The position numbers and the translations under genes are program-made. The notes beneath the pieces are model-generated. The model was not told where the DNA came from, did not search any database, and saw only the letters and a list, made by a program, of their open reading frames with translations. A stretch of DNA of 64,000 nt from Magnolia sinica (taxonomy: Eukaryota; Streptophyta; Magnoliopsida; Magnoliales; Magnoliaceae). This document shows, in pieces, positions 1 through 10,380 of the stretch (position 1 is its first letter; every line of letters starts with the position of its first letter). The stretch lies in contig NC_080584.1 in NCBI RefSeq assembly GCF_029962835.1, positions 77,528,862 to 77,592,861 on the forward strand, in the 5' to 3' direction.

Positions 1-140
1 TGTTATATGGGTTGTGGTTGTAATGTGGTAAGGGTCGTAGTTGTCATGGGTCGTGGTTGTCATGTTATATGTGTCGTGGTTGTCATGGGTCGTAATTATC
101 ATGTTATATAGGTCGTGGTTCTCATGTGATATGGGTCGCG
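1..140. repeat. Minisatellite of imperfect units
   Basis: A run of imperfect short units built from the words gggtcgtggttgtcatg and gttatatg. The same words return at about 468-512, beyond an intervening foldback repeat, so the array was probably continuous before that insertion. The array may extend left of the window. Confidence 0.7.
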
Positions 141-199
141 GTTATTACATGTTCACTTCCTTTACTACCAAATGAAAGGATAGTCATTGGTAAAATAGC

Positions 200-470
200 C
201 TAAGGCCCACAATGGGGTGATCCGTTCCGTCCACCTTGTCGGCCTGCTCATCGTGGGCTCAAAAAGTCCTAACTTGGGAAGTGTCCACTTCTAAAGAGCA
301 TCATAGTGAGCCTGAAAAGTTTCAACAGTGGGTTCCATTGTCACCATTATTTTCTATTTTGTGGCCCACACGAGCACCAGATAAGGCTGATATTTGGGCC
401 CTAGCCCTAAAATGACACGGCAAAAAGGATGGGCGGCATGGATTATACACATACATCAATGTGGGCCCAT
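200..470. repeat. Partial foldback (MITE-like) repeat
   Basis: Contains the hallmark words of the dispersed foldback family seen throughout the window: cccacaatggggtgatcc on the left and acatacatcaatgtgggccc on the right, with weak inverted symmetry between them. It lies between two blocks of the 1-140 minisatellite. It looks like a shortened, diverged copy and I could not define a TSD. Confidence 0.5.
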
Positions 471-539
471 ATGGGTCGTTGTTTGCATGGGTCACAGTTG
501 TCATGTTATATGGAGAGAAGTTGTCCAGACTAGGACCTG

Positions 540-2241
540 TCCTTAATGCTTCGAAAGGAGGATCCTCTACTTATTTAGAGCGTGTTGTTCCCGCCTTGGC
601 CTTCTGAAACGAACTATCCAACAATCTACTGCGCCCTAGGGGAGCCTTGTTGGAGTGCTGACGAAGTGGGATGCTCACCAAGGGGGGGTCACTACTCGTG
701 CACCTCTCCCATGTCAAATGTTGGTCCCTGGGAATTTGGATATTACTGCAGTTGTGGAAATCAAGTAGAAGAGATCCTTGAGCAGGAGCCCTTCTCCGTT
801 GACTGGGAATTGAGCATGTGCCAGCAGAATTGAAAACATCTCTGGTATACTAAGCCTGTTCGTTACTTTTTTCTATCCGAAGAAGGGCCTGAGACGCGTG
901 TGTACCAGGCTAGATCCCTGTGTCCTGGCAACCTGCTGGTAGATCTGAGGGAGGAGTGGATGCACTTGCTCCCTTGAATCCGTCAATAAGGAGTAAAACT
1001 GGTTCCTGCAGGTCCTCATTCTCATATACATTACAACAAACACCTTGACTACATTGACTGGGATTCTTTGGATTCCCTACCATTGTGCCCCTGGATTCTC
1101 CATCTACCGCTTGGCCAATGGTCTTAAAGCACTCCTCGACCCACTGTTTTGTACTCTTGAGGGGCGGGATGATTGCATTTGGGATGCTATCCCTGTTCCT
1201 AATCCTCAACTCTGCCTTAACTACCGCATGAACTGGGAAGTGCTGACCATCCACTACTAGTCTCAGCACTCTCTACAAATCAATTCCAGGCTGGAACTTC
1301 ACCTTGATCCGAGCAAAGCCTTGGAACAACCCAAGCCTACTAATGGAGTCAATCATTAACACTTTACCAAAATAACTACCTAGATCTAGCAGGACCGATT
1401 CGAACCAAGCGTGGACTGGGATACCGAACAGACGGATCCACGTACCACCTCCAACACCTTCCTCTACTGGCAACCAAGGGGCGATTGCCACAAGCCCCAT
1501 TTGCTGATGTAACTCCTTATCGGCAATGAAGAGCTGCAGCTCCTCAACTGTCTTCAACTTTAGGAGGAAACCAGTAGCTAATAGTCGAACCACATCAATG
1601 CATGAGGAGGCAAATTTGGACGACCTGATTGCCTGTACAAGGCATAGGACTGAGATATTTGTGGCTACTCGACCTACCAGCCTCAACTCCAATTCCTGTT
1701 TCTTCCTTTCAACTGCCCCTGAGTTTGCAAGAGTGGTGAAGTCATCCTGAATCGTCGCCGGCTTGTGAGGAACTTTGCCGCCTCCAGCCACTGCTGCTAC
1801 AAATGTTTTCACCAAGGGTTGGGGAATAGGGTTATGGCGGTCTATGGGTGGTTTTGAAGACGGTTTAGAGGGATGGGTAGATCTGGGATTTGCTATCTTG
1901 ACAAAAACCCGACGTCCGTCGAACCTCTTCACATTCAGTACGTCCATCACGCTTTTTGCTTCCTGTTCATAGAGAAATCACACAAAAGCGAATCCCCTAG
2001 GAGTATTGGTTCTTGGCCGCATCGAGATGAACATGTCTTGTATTCTACCATATTTTCCAAAAACCTGAAAGAGATCTTGGTGAGAACAATCAAAGGGGAG
2101 GTTACCTACAAATAAACTGAAGTCTGAATGGTTGGAGATACGATTCCTCTTGAGAGATCTCCCTCTGAAAGAAACTTTGAGATGAGGGCAAGCGGATTTG
2201 CTCCGTCTTCGCATAGGATCCGGTCCCCGGAGACGGGACAT
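540..2241 (-). pseudogene. LINE (L1-type) ORF1 relic with RRM and DUF4283
   Basis: Read on the minus strand from 2241, a single frame runs to 910 with two internal stops, a TGA at about 1978-1980 and a TAG at 1273-1275; weaker similarity to such proteins may continue to about 540. The N-terminal part has an RNA-recognition motif with RNP2 (LFVGNLPF) and RNP1 (RGFAFV). It is followed by a DUF4283-like region with the typical WIRLFGIPVHAW core. This order, RRM then DUF4283, is known from ORF1 of the BNR-type plant L1 LINEs, where ORF1 is an RNA-binding nucleoprotein. The TGA looks like a single CGA to TGA change, since coding sense resumes at once in the same frame. No ORF2 endonuclease follows, so the element is broken 3' of ORF1. 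A decayed host RRM gene is a less likely alternative. Confidence 0.7.
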
Positions 2242-2299
2242 CTCCTAGGGGAGGAGAAAACCCTCGACGTGATTTGGGGATTTCACTGAAACCCTAGCA

Positions 2300-2942
2300 C
2301 CAGAGCCATTCCCTAAAAGAACATGCATTATCTTCCCTGCAAGTCATTATACTTCCATTTTATGACATCTTTGTATACATACTCATGCCTCCACACTTAT
2401 AATTCGTTGTTACTTGTACTATATTATTTGTGTTGTATATGAACCATGTCAGGTTTACTCACTAGCATGTCTAGCTAACGTTGTGAAATGACAACCATAT
2501 AGAGGTAAACGAGACTAGAAATATGAACTAAGTGTTGGAGAATGAGGCCCGGTTGGTGGATCTAACACAAGATTAATTACTGTATTTAGCGGAAGATGAA
2601 CTCACTACATTGGATGGATGAATTTTTTATATGATTGACCGTTATGAGATTTTGTTTCTATTAATATAACTAGTGATGTTTAGGTTTGATTTGATATTAT
2701 TTATGAACATAATATTGATGAATGATATTTGATTTTATAGTTGAATAAAGTCCCACATGGGTGGACGTAATTGAATTTTGGAATTTATAGATGGTTGTGA
2801 ATGTAATGAGTTTGGTAGTGAAAAAGTACACGATTGTATGGATGTATAAATGTTAATTTAGTGTGAATTTAGAATACATTAAATTGTGCCTCAAAAAATC
2901 TATATGACAAGTGGAATTACGTGGACTTGGTATATAAGTCAT
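2300..2942. other. AT-rich intergenic stretch, no gene seen
   Basis: Low-complexity AT-rich sequence with no recognisable coding potential. It ends in the left copy of the target-site duplication (2943-2954) of the LINE that follows. Confidence 0.5.
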
Positions 2943-2954
2943 GGACCATAACTC

Positions 2955-3652
2955 AGGCTGTCCTGGGTTCGGTGGGACAAGCCGTGCTGGGATTGAGTAA
3001 AAATCAATGTTGATGGCTCGTCACGTGGGAATCCGAGCTCCTAAGGTGGAGGAGGAATCTGTCATAATGATAGGGGAGATGCTATCTTTGCATTCTCAAG
3101 TGGTTATGGGCACGGCACAAATACGTGCGCGGAGCTCAGGGCCATTCATGATGACCTAGCCTTCTGTCATAGCAAGGGCTTCGCTAAGGTTATAGTGGAA
3201 TCAGATTCGCAACTGGTAATTGACATTTTGAATGGGGTAGCAAGGTCGGGGTGGAAATGGAGATTTTTGCTCAGCAGGATAAACGCCCTCATGTGGATGG
3301 GGCAGTCTTGAATTGCGCATATTTTGAGAGAAGCAAATTATCCGGCTGACGCGTTGGCTCATCTTGGAAGCGAATCCCAGTCTTGCGTGTTTTTCTCCGC
3401 CCAGGCTAAGATCCCGTATAGGATCAGAGGGTTGATCTTCCTTGATAAGGTGGGGCTGGGTGCAACTAGGGGGGAGCTAACCCCCCCTTGCAGTTTTTGT
3501 TGGTTTTTGTATTTAGTTATTTTTCTGTTCAGTTTGTCATGATCGGTTGGCCTAGAAATTTTTCCTGGGCCTCCCCGAATGTAAATCCTTTTTGAAGTTG
3601 TATGGAATCAGGGCCTCCGTTTGCCCCTTTTTTAAAAAAAAGAAAAAAAAAG
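2955..3652 (+). mobile_element. 5'-truncated LINE insertion with 12-bp TSD
   Basis: The 698-bp insertion ends in a poly-A-rich tail (about 3632-3651) and is flanked by a perfect direct repeat, ggaccataactc, at 2943-2954 and 3653-3664. That is the signature of target-primed reverse transcription. Only the 3' end of ORF2 (RNase H domain) and the 3' UTR remain, which is the usual LINE 5' truncation. Confidence 0.85.
2990..3480 (+). pseudogene. LINE ORF2 C-terminal RNase H domain, broken
   Basis: The plus strand encodes a plant LINE RNase H domain. Visible are the first acidic site in INVDGSSRGNP, the Glu in CAELRAI, an Asp in VESDSQLVI and the late Asp in NYPADALAHLG, followed by the family tail GLIFLDKVGLG. 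At least two in-frame stops interrupt it (after GNPSS and after GQS). The tail resembles GLLFLHRVGLG in the minus-strand LINE at 22.4 kb, so the two belong to related families. It is non-functional. Confidence 0.8.
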
Positions 3653-3664
3653 GGACCATAACTC

Positions 3665-4860
3665 GGGTTTGAGAATGCATAATCTGTATCCAAATTGCGG
3701 GCGTGACAAGTGACTCACAAGTTTAGTAAGACATAGGGGTGCAAAAACCTTGAAACATCCGGTGCAAAGTAGTACTAAGCAAAAAAGGACAAAACTACAC
3801 AACAGTTACCTGAGGTGCCAATTGTGTAAAGCACCACTCACCAGTGACAATATGATTAATTACCTTATCCAAAGACACTATTTTTAGCGGAAAAAAATGT
3901 CTATAGATTTATAACTAATACATAGGGTACTAGTTGAGGGTCTATTTATACACTAGTGTATCAGACCATCAAGGAGGTCAGAGGTGGAAAAAGAAGAAAA
4001 GAAAAGGAGAGTGGTTGCGAGATGGTTAGGAGCTTACTGTGTCAACTGAGGGTGGTATTCAGGATTTAAGTGTACCGATGCCAGACGGTAGTTGCAAGTG
4101 CTAAATTCACCCGATGCCCGAAAAACTCAGAAAAAGCCTATGCAATCACCCTATATACCTAATAAGAGGGACAATATTTCAAGCCAAAGAAGATATCGAA
4201 GCTAAAAGAGTAGAGTTCGGATTGAGGATATTTGTCATCTCTATGTAAGAAAATGATTTCTGAATTTTCCTTTTCTTTCTCATGTCTTAGATCAACCTGT
4301 GCTCCACTTCACACATTCTAAGACGACGACGACGATGATGACGACGACGACAACAACAACAACAACAACAACAACACAGACACTATTTATGCACTCTTCT
4401 TTTATCTTGATTATCCACTTTTTTCACCTACTCAAGAGTTTTGAAACTCTATGAAGTATGGCCTAATGTAGTAACATTAAATTTCCATTGAATCTTCTAA
4501 AAAAAATTAAAATTCTATAAAATAGATAATGCATGTTGTGCAAGTGAAAAATGGTACCTAAATCCTTCATTTTCCCTAACCGAGGCTTTTACTCGGAATT
4601 CACTGCACAGATCAACCATGGGAGTCCTGTGTTGGAGAATCTTGCAATTCTCCGACCCATATCCGATTCTATTATTTTTAGTTGGTTGTAGATTTTAAAG
4701 GTTCATTTAATTAGTGGCAACTCCAGTTAAGCATACTTTAATACCTAAAGTTAACACTGCATTTCTCTATATCCAAAACAAACAACAAGCACCAAATCAA
4801 AAAGGAACCGGTGAAGAAAGTGAAGGCAAACTGTGCTCGTGCACGGGCATTAGCACTTAC
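3665..4860. other. Intergenic, no gene seen
   Basis: No coding frame of interest. It contains a trinucleotide microsatellite at 4321-4377, first acg/atg-type then aca-type units, and otherwise AT-rich unique-looking sequence up to the kinase exon relic. Confidence 0.5.
4321..4377. repeat. Compound trinucleotide microsatellite
   Basis: Consecutive acg, atg and aac triplets form about 19 units: a gac/gat block followed by an aac block. Sequence is directly visible. Confidence 0.9.
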
Positions 4861-4983
4861 ATATCCCAGAATGTTTAGAAAAAGTTGCTCGATCGTAGAG
4901 CTGCTGTTACTCTCACCGCTAACCAGACATCGGATTTCTCTGATAATTGCCCTTCTTTCGCGTGCTCTGGGGCCATGTAACCA
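4861..4983 (-). pseudogene. S-receptor-like kinase exon 6 relic
   Basis: On the minus strand this matches exon 6 of the receptor kinase at 36306-36456, with the same acceptor context (gcag followed by TGG) and donor (gtaag). Residues GYMAPE and AKEG of the kinase activation-segment end are still readable, with a changed APE-site residue (EH for EY). It is 123 bp instead of 151 bp: about 28 bp are missing where the intact gene encodes the [11 protein letters not shown] stretch, so the frame is shifted and kinase subdomain IX is lost. Similarity continues into the flanking intron to about 5104, so this is a genomic duplication fragment and not a retrocopy. No other kinase exon is recognisable beside it. 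Confidence 0.8.
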
Positions 4984-5104
4984 CTGCATTTGATTGTTCA
5001 AGACACTGTGCTTGGAGCAATACGTTAAAGTGAGCTGATTTCTTTAGAATAGAACTTAAAATAACTGATTCAAGCGACAATTACTTCTCCCAGAAACACC
5101 ACTA

Positions 5105-7486
5105 CTAACGGCGGCACCAGCTAATGTTAGGACAAGATCCCATAAATAGTCCAATAAAAAACTCAAGTGGGCACACCACATGGAAAGACTGGTGTAGGAT
5201 GCCCACAATTGAGAATTCCCTAGGGTCTACCCTGGTTTCTCTGCACCTAAAATCAGATGCACACTCTCTCGGCACACTGTGCACACACAAACTTCTCATA
5301 AACTAAAATTACATAGAAATATTTAAAGTTGGAATGAATGTATATCAAGGGACTTCATCACTCTAACACTCTTCCACACATGTGGGGTGGAACTCCGCAT
5401 GGGAACATACCAGCCAAGAGTGGAGGGACACAACTCACACCATAAATGAGCCCCCGTGAGAGAATATATTCCGGTGGCATATTTTGTTACTTTCGGAATT
5501 TAAACACTTAACCTTCTACTCTGATACATGTAAGGTTTTGGAATGATGGTATTAAATCTATATCAAGGGACTTTATCACTTTAACAAAATACCAGTAAAC
5601 AATTAGTTATAAGTCCAAATAGTAAGCGTGTTGGACCCACCATAAAAATGACCCATTTTCCCTTATCATCATCTCAGTCTAGTTTATGAAGAAGTTCCCA
5701 ATTCATGTAGATATGAAATCAGGTCGGGCTGGGGTAGGTTTCCAGCTGGAAAAAATATCTTGAGCCCAACCCCAACTTAAAAAATTGGTCAGGCCATTAT
5801 GAGCCAAGCTAATAGGTCCGAGTTTGGTCCAAAGGATAAACCAATTGCCACCCTTAATCATCTCAGCACATGGGCCTAATGGTTGGTGACATCAGGTCCT
5901 ATATTTGTGGTCAGAAATTATCCCTTCTTTACAAAATATTAAACTAAAAAGTAAAGGTAGTTTGGCCGTTTTACCTACTTTTGTGGACCTGCATGTTTAA
6001 TCATATTAATTTCTCTTTTGAACTTTATGTTTGATCCGCTGCCATGTTCATGAAAACGGCCACTATGGTTTTTGTGCCAAATCCAACCCATCTAGAAGGG
6101 CTGCCCCACTAATAAAGTAGAGGTTCCAATAATAACGCCGATCCAACAATCAAATGGGCCAATGTGAATTTAAAGTTTTTCTATTTTATATCCATCGTTT
6201 TCTGCATTTTTTCTGCTATGACCTATTTAATGATTTTTAATGATTGTATAGACTTGATTTTTGAGGAATCCCATCGAAGCGGTGGGACTTACTTGATGTG
6301 CGGTCTGGATGGTTTGCACATAACATTGTGGACCTCACACAACATTGAAATACCATTTACGCAGTTGAAAGTTCCCCGCATGTTAAGCATTCTACTGCAA
6401 ATGCTTTTTAATTAAATTTAACAATTCTGGCACAAGGTTTACGCTAACACATCCCTGAGTATTTTAATTTGGTGAGTTGGGAGTTTATCCTTTGTATTGG
6501 GATTGCCTTCCAATCATCCAAACCGTTTATACGGTGTTACCAACTTGTGTGGTAGATTCACAATAAAAAGTAAAAGAAGAAGATAAAATCTCTTCAAACC
6601 GGTTATTTCAACAATTTTGAAATTTGGCATTGCCACTATTACTTTTATGTGAGGGTTAAAATATTCAATCTGATAAAAATTATTGCAATTCTTCAGACAG
6701 TGGCAGTGTATCACATGAATGGTATAAGTCATTAAAAAAAAATCCAATAAATAAAGTCCTGGCATGTTATCAAACATTCTTCTAGATGCAATTCATGTTC
6801 CACATAAATGATAGTTAATACAAATCTGGTAGATGATAAGACGTCCTCTTTTTAATGAAATTGGTGTTACACGTCAATGATATTATATACATATGTAATA
6901 ATCTATGAATTAGGGAGATGATACGGTGGAGCAGGAAGAACTGATTGTGTAAATAAATAAAATAAAATAAATAAGAAGAAGAAGAAGAAGAAGAAGAACT
7001 AATTGTACGGTGGAGCTCTCTTTCCATGGGGACATCATATGGCATGGTTATGTGTAAATGGGTCCTCCCATATGTGGGGTGTTAGCATGGATGGTTTATG
7101 TAATTTAAAAAAAAAAAAAATCCCATTTGACAATCCTATCCATCTAATCTATGGCCATTAAAGTAACGGTTGAATACGAAAATAGCTGACGGTCAGATAT
7201 GCAGTTGGGCAAACCATAGAATAATCAATGGATACGGTTTTCTCATGGGTTTTGTTATTAAAACGTAAGCCATCCATTCTAGTGCGAGTAAATGGGTGGA
7301 GCCAACCGATATATCCCATTGTCACGTGTTGTGGGCACATGTTCCGTTCTCTACGTGTATACCTTATTCTTTTCTGTACGTATATCTACCGTCGACAATC
7401 GACTCAATGATTAATATATTCCATTCCTCGGAATTTTCATCATTTCTCCCATCCACCACAGCTCATACGCTCAACGGCTTTGGAAG
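5105..7486. other. Intergenic, repeats only
   Basis: No convincing gene. At 5330-5370 and 5534-5586 two related segments (both containing tatatcaagggact and atcact) lie as direct repeats about 200 bp apart around a tggggtggaactcc motif, a common plant repeat. A (aag)n microsatellite lies at about 6974-6998 beside an aaataaa run. The rest is AT-rich. Confidence 0.45.
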
Positions 7487-8008
7487 CGGATTGCGTACCG
7501 AGTAACTCAGTACCCTTACCGTACTGAGTAAATTGTGTTGGGTCCACTGTTATTTATTTATTTTATGCACTCCGTTAATCCATGTTAACAGATAATTTTA
7601 GGACTATATTCCAAAAATGAAGCAAATTAAAATCTCAAGTAGACCACACTACAGGAAACAGTTTGATTGAACTTCTACCATTGAAAATTTTTTGGAGGCC
7701 AAAGAAGTTTTGGATCAAGCTGATGTTTGTGGTTTCTCTTCATCCATGTCTTTGTGATCTTATGAACAGGTTGGATGACAAATAAAAATTAATTTGGACC
7801 CTAGGAAGGTTTCAATGGTGGAAATCATTATTCCACACTGTTTCCTGTGTAATGGTCCACTTGAGCTTTGGATTCACTTCAATTTTGGTCTCAACCCCTA
7901 AAATTATCAGTAAAAATGGATGGAGGTGTGGATAAACCACATACATTAACAGTGGGCCCAACTGAATTTGACGATAAAAGCGTACTGAGTAACTCAGTAC
8001 GCAATCCG
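7487..8008. mobile_element. Foldback MITE with 27-bp terminal inverted repeats
   Basis: The ends 7487-7513 and 7982-8008 are inverted copies of each other with two mismatches. The interior is itself roughly self-complementary: agtagaccacactacaggaaacag on the left answers ctgtttcctgtgtaatggtcc on the right. It contains no coding capacity. Each terminal repeat includes a near-perfect palindrome, GTACTGAGTAACTCAGTAC. I found no clear TSD, so the superfamily is uncertain. Confidence 0.75.
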
Positions 8009-8067
8009 ATTTCAACGGGGTATATACGTACAAAAAAGAATAAGGTAAACACGTAGAGAACAGAACA

Positions 8068-8215
8068 TGGTGGACATTAAATCCCCATTGTGGTCCACTT
8101 AAGCGCTGTACCTTGCTCAGTTTTGGCCTATAACTTAAAATGATCTGAGAAAATTGATTAACAGCTTGGATAAAACACTTACATCATGGTGGGTCCCATA
8201 GAGCCCTGCCTGGAC
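8068..8215. repeat. Half copy of the foldback repeat family
   Basis: Only the right half of the family is present, from ccattgtggtccactt to catcatggtgggtccc. It lies between two larger family members. Confidence 0.55.
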
Positions 8216-8275
8216 GGATTACCGTCCAGGCGTGGGTAGGACGCAATCCGCGTCCCCAGTTTGGAGACCTTATCT

Positions 8276-8777
8276 GGGAAACGGATTGGCTACTCCCCTT
8301 GCCACCAGCCTGGTGGCTGATGGTCGGTGCTCTGTGGGCCCACCATCATGTATTTGTTTCATCCATTCCGTTCATCCAGTTTTACGGATCATTTAAGTGC
8401 TTCGTACTGAAAATTAGAGGGATATATATCTCAGGTGGCCCACACTATAGTAAAACAATAGTGATTGGATATCCACCATTAAAATTCTCTAAAGGCCCAC
8501 TGTACTGTTTATTTGACATCCAATCTGTTGATTAGGTCATACAGACAAAATATCAGCTTGATCCAAAACTTTTACGACCCCCAAAAAGTTTTTAATGGTC
8601 ACGTTTATTCAACACTGTTTCCTGTAATGTGGTACAGTTGTTATTGGGATATACCTCATTTTTGGTTTCATGCCATAAAATGATCTATAAAAATAGATGG
8701 ACGGCAACACATACATCATGATAGGGCCCACGGAACACCGACTATCAGCCATTGGCTGGTATCGGGGGAGTAGCCAA
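8276..8777. mobile_element. Foldback MITE just upstream of the UGT
   Basis: Terminal words ggctactcccc (from 8288) and ggggagtagcc (to 8775) are inverted copies, and the body is a long imperfect palindrome with tctgtgggcccacc on the left. A 12-bp direct repeat with one mismatch flanks it (8264-8275 and 8778-8789, gagacctt core), a plausible target duplication. Its right end lies about 113 bp before the UGT start codon, so it probably forms part of that promoter. Confidence 0.75.
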
Positions 8778-8890
8778 GAGACCTTGTCTACCCATTCGTG
8801 CTTTAGAAGCCTACAATTCCCTCGATAAAGGGAGTCAATTACTCCATCAACACTACCCAAACATTAGTTTCTCAACCATTTCTTCGATCA

Positions 8891-10360
8891 ATGGCTTCCA
8901 CAACATCTAACCATGTGATATTGTTCCCTTTCATGACCCAGGGACATCTCAACCCTTTCCTAGCCTTTGCACATCTGCTCGAGCGACATACTCAATTCAC
9001 CATCACCATCGTCAACACTCCTCTCAACGTCCAAAACCTTCGAAATGCACTGCCTTCAGACACCACGATCCGACTCATGGAACTCCCATTCGACAGCTCT
9101 GAACATGGCTTACCACCTAACAGTGAGAACAACGAGACCTTGCCCGGCCATCTTTATTCTACATTCTTCCATGCCACACTTACACTAGAAGCTACCTTCG
9201 AACGCCAACTCATCGACATATGCCGAAGAGATGGGCACCCCCCTCTTTGCATAATCTCCGATATGTTCTTTGGATGGACGGTTTCTATTGCCAAGAGGCT
9301 TGGAATACTCCATGCTGTCTTTCTTACTGGTGGAGCTTACAGTATGGCGGGTTATTTATCCCTTTGGCTGCATCTACAACGTCAGAAAGATTCAAACGAA
9401 TTTGGCCTAGTGGGCTACCCTGAAACATTCCGTCTCCATCATTCCCAACTCGATGGTTTAATCCACTTAGCCCATGCTGATGAGCCTTACTTTCTCTCAC
9501 TCAAACAACAGATATCACTTTCTTTAGGCTCCGAAAGTATTTTATGTAATACAGTGGAAGAGATGGAAACAACCGGATTGGAACTTTTACCAAAGTTGTT
9601 CGGGTTACCCGTTTGGCCCGTCGGTCCTCTAGTCCCCTCTTTGATCGAACCTTCCACTTCTAGGAAATTCTCAAGGACAGGAAAGGAGCCCACAGTATCT
9701 TCTGATCAATGCGTTGCGTGGCTGAATCTACACCCTCCATCTTCGGTTCTCTACATAGATTTTGGCTATCAAAATCACATATCGACTTTGCAGATGATGG
9801 AGCTCGCAATGGGTTTGGAGTCAAGTGGCAAGGCATTCATCTGGGTCCTTAATCCTCCGATGGAGCATGAAGAGAGTGTTGAACTTAGACCTGAGTGGCT
9901 GCCCAAGGGATTTGAAGATAGGATGAAGGAAAGAAAACAAGGGCTATTGATCTATAAATGTGCTCCACAGTTGGAAATTCTATCCCATAAATCGACGGGT
10001 GCATTTCTAAGCCATTGTGTTTGGAACTTGGTCCTGGAGAGCTTGAGCCTGGTTGTACCCATCATCGGGTGGCCGTTGCAGATAGAGCAGTTCTTTAATT
10101 CGACAGTGTTGGTGGAGTTGGGTGTATGCTTGGAAATGGTGATAGGGGTGGAGGAGAATGCAGTGAGCCGAGAGGTGGAGAGGGTGGTTGGGCTAGTAAT
10201 GGGTGGGACAAAGAAAGGAGAGGAGATGAAGAGGAAGGCAATTGCCATTTCAGAAATGTTGAAGGCTGCTGTGAGAGATGATGGGGGTGAGAAGGGATCT
10301 TCTGTTTCTGCTATTGGTGCTTTTTTCAGGTGGATCAATCAAAGAAAGATGCTGGAGTGA
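8891..10360 (+). CDS. Family-1 UDP-glycosyltransferase, UGT92-like, degenerate donor motif
   Basis: A single-exon 489-codon frame has the length and layout of plant family-1 (GT1) glycosyltransferases, which move a sugar from a UDP-sugar to small acceptors in the cytosol. The N-terminal acceptor half carries the catalytic His (H19 in MTQGHLNPF) and the partner Asp (D124 in IISDMFFGW), closest by eye to the UGT92 group. The C-terminal PSPG sugar-donor motif spans about 357-400 and is clearly recognisable (CAPQLEILSHKSTGAFLSH, GWPL, EQ end). Several near-invariant positions are changed: the first Trp is C357, the HCGWNS core is HCVWNL (G to V at 377, S to L at 380), and the upstream SFGS loop is DFGY (290-293). 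The frame is otherwise intact. It may be a recently decaying paralogue or an altered enzyme. The start was chosen as the first Met before the conserved N-terminal strand. A foldback MITE ends about 113 bp upstream. Acceptor is unknown. Confidence 0.85.
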   Translation: MASTTSNHVILFPFMTQGHLNPFLAFAHLLERHTQFTITIVNTPLNVQNLRNALPSDTTIRLMELPFDSSEHGLPPNSENNETLPGHLYSTFFHATLTLEATFERQLIDICRRDGHPPLCIISDMFFGWTVSIAKRLGILHAVFLTGGAYSMAGYLSLWLHLQRQKDSNEFGLVGYPETFRLHHSQLDGLIHLAHADEPYFLSLKQQISLSLGSESILCNTVEEMETTGLELLPKLFGLPVWPVGPLVPSLIEPSTSRKFSRTGKEPTVSSDQCVAWLNLHPPSSVLYIDFGYQNHISTLQMMELAMGLESSGKAFIWVLNPPMEHEESVELRPEWLPKGFEDRMKERKQGLLIYKCAPQLEILSHKSTGAFLSHCVWNLVLESLSLVVPIIGWPLQIEQFFNSTVLVELGVCLEMVIGVEENAVSREVERVVGLVMGGTKKGEEMKRKAIAISEMLKAAVRDDGGEKGSSVSAIGAFFRWINQRKMLE

Positions 10361-10373
10361 TGGATGCCACTTA

Positions 10374-10379
10374 AATAAA
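10374..10379 (+). promoter_or_regulatory. Possible polyadenylation signal of the UGT
   Basis: An AATAAA lies 13 bases after the stop codon. It is very close to the stop, so another A-rich element further on may be used instead. Confidence 0.3.
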
Positions 10380-10380
10380 T

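Noticed and set aside
582-833. 83-codon plus-strand frame
   Set aside because: Lies opposite the LINE ORF1 relic and has no known domain; treated as a shadow of it.
3324-3542. 72-codon plus-strand frame as a separate gene
   Set aside because: It is the C-terminal end of the LINE RNase H domain (ADALAHLG then GLIFLDKVGLG).
5330-5586. Possible TRIM-like mini retroelement from two similar tatatcaaggg segments
   Set aside because: The repeats are only about 40 bp, have no TG..CA ends, no primer-binding site and no TSD.
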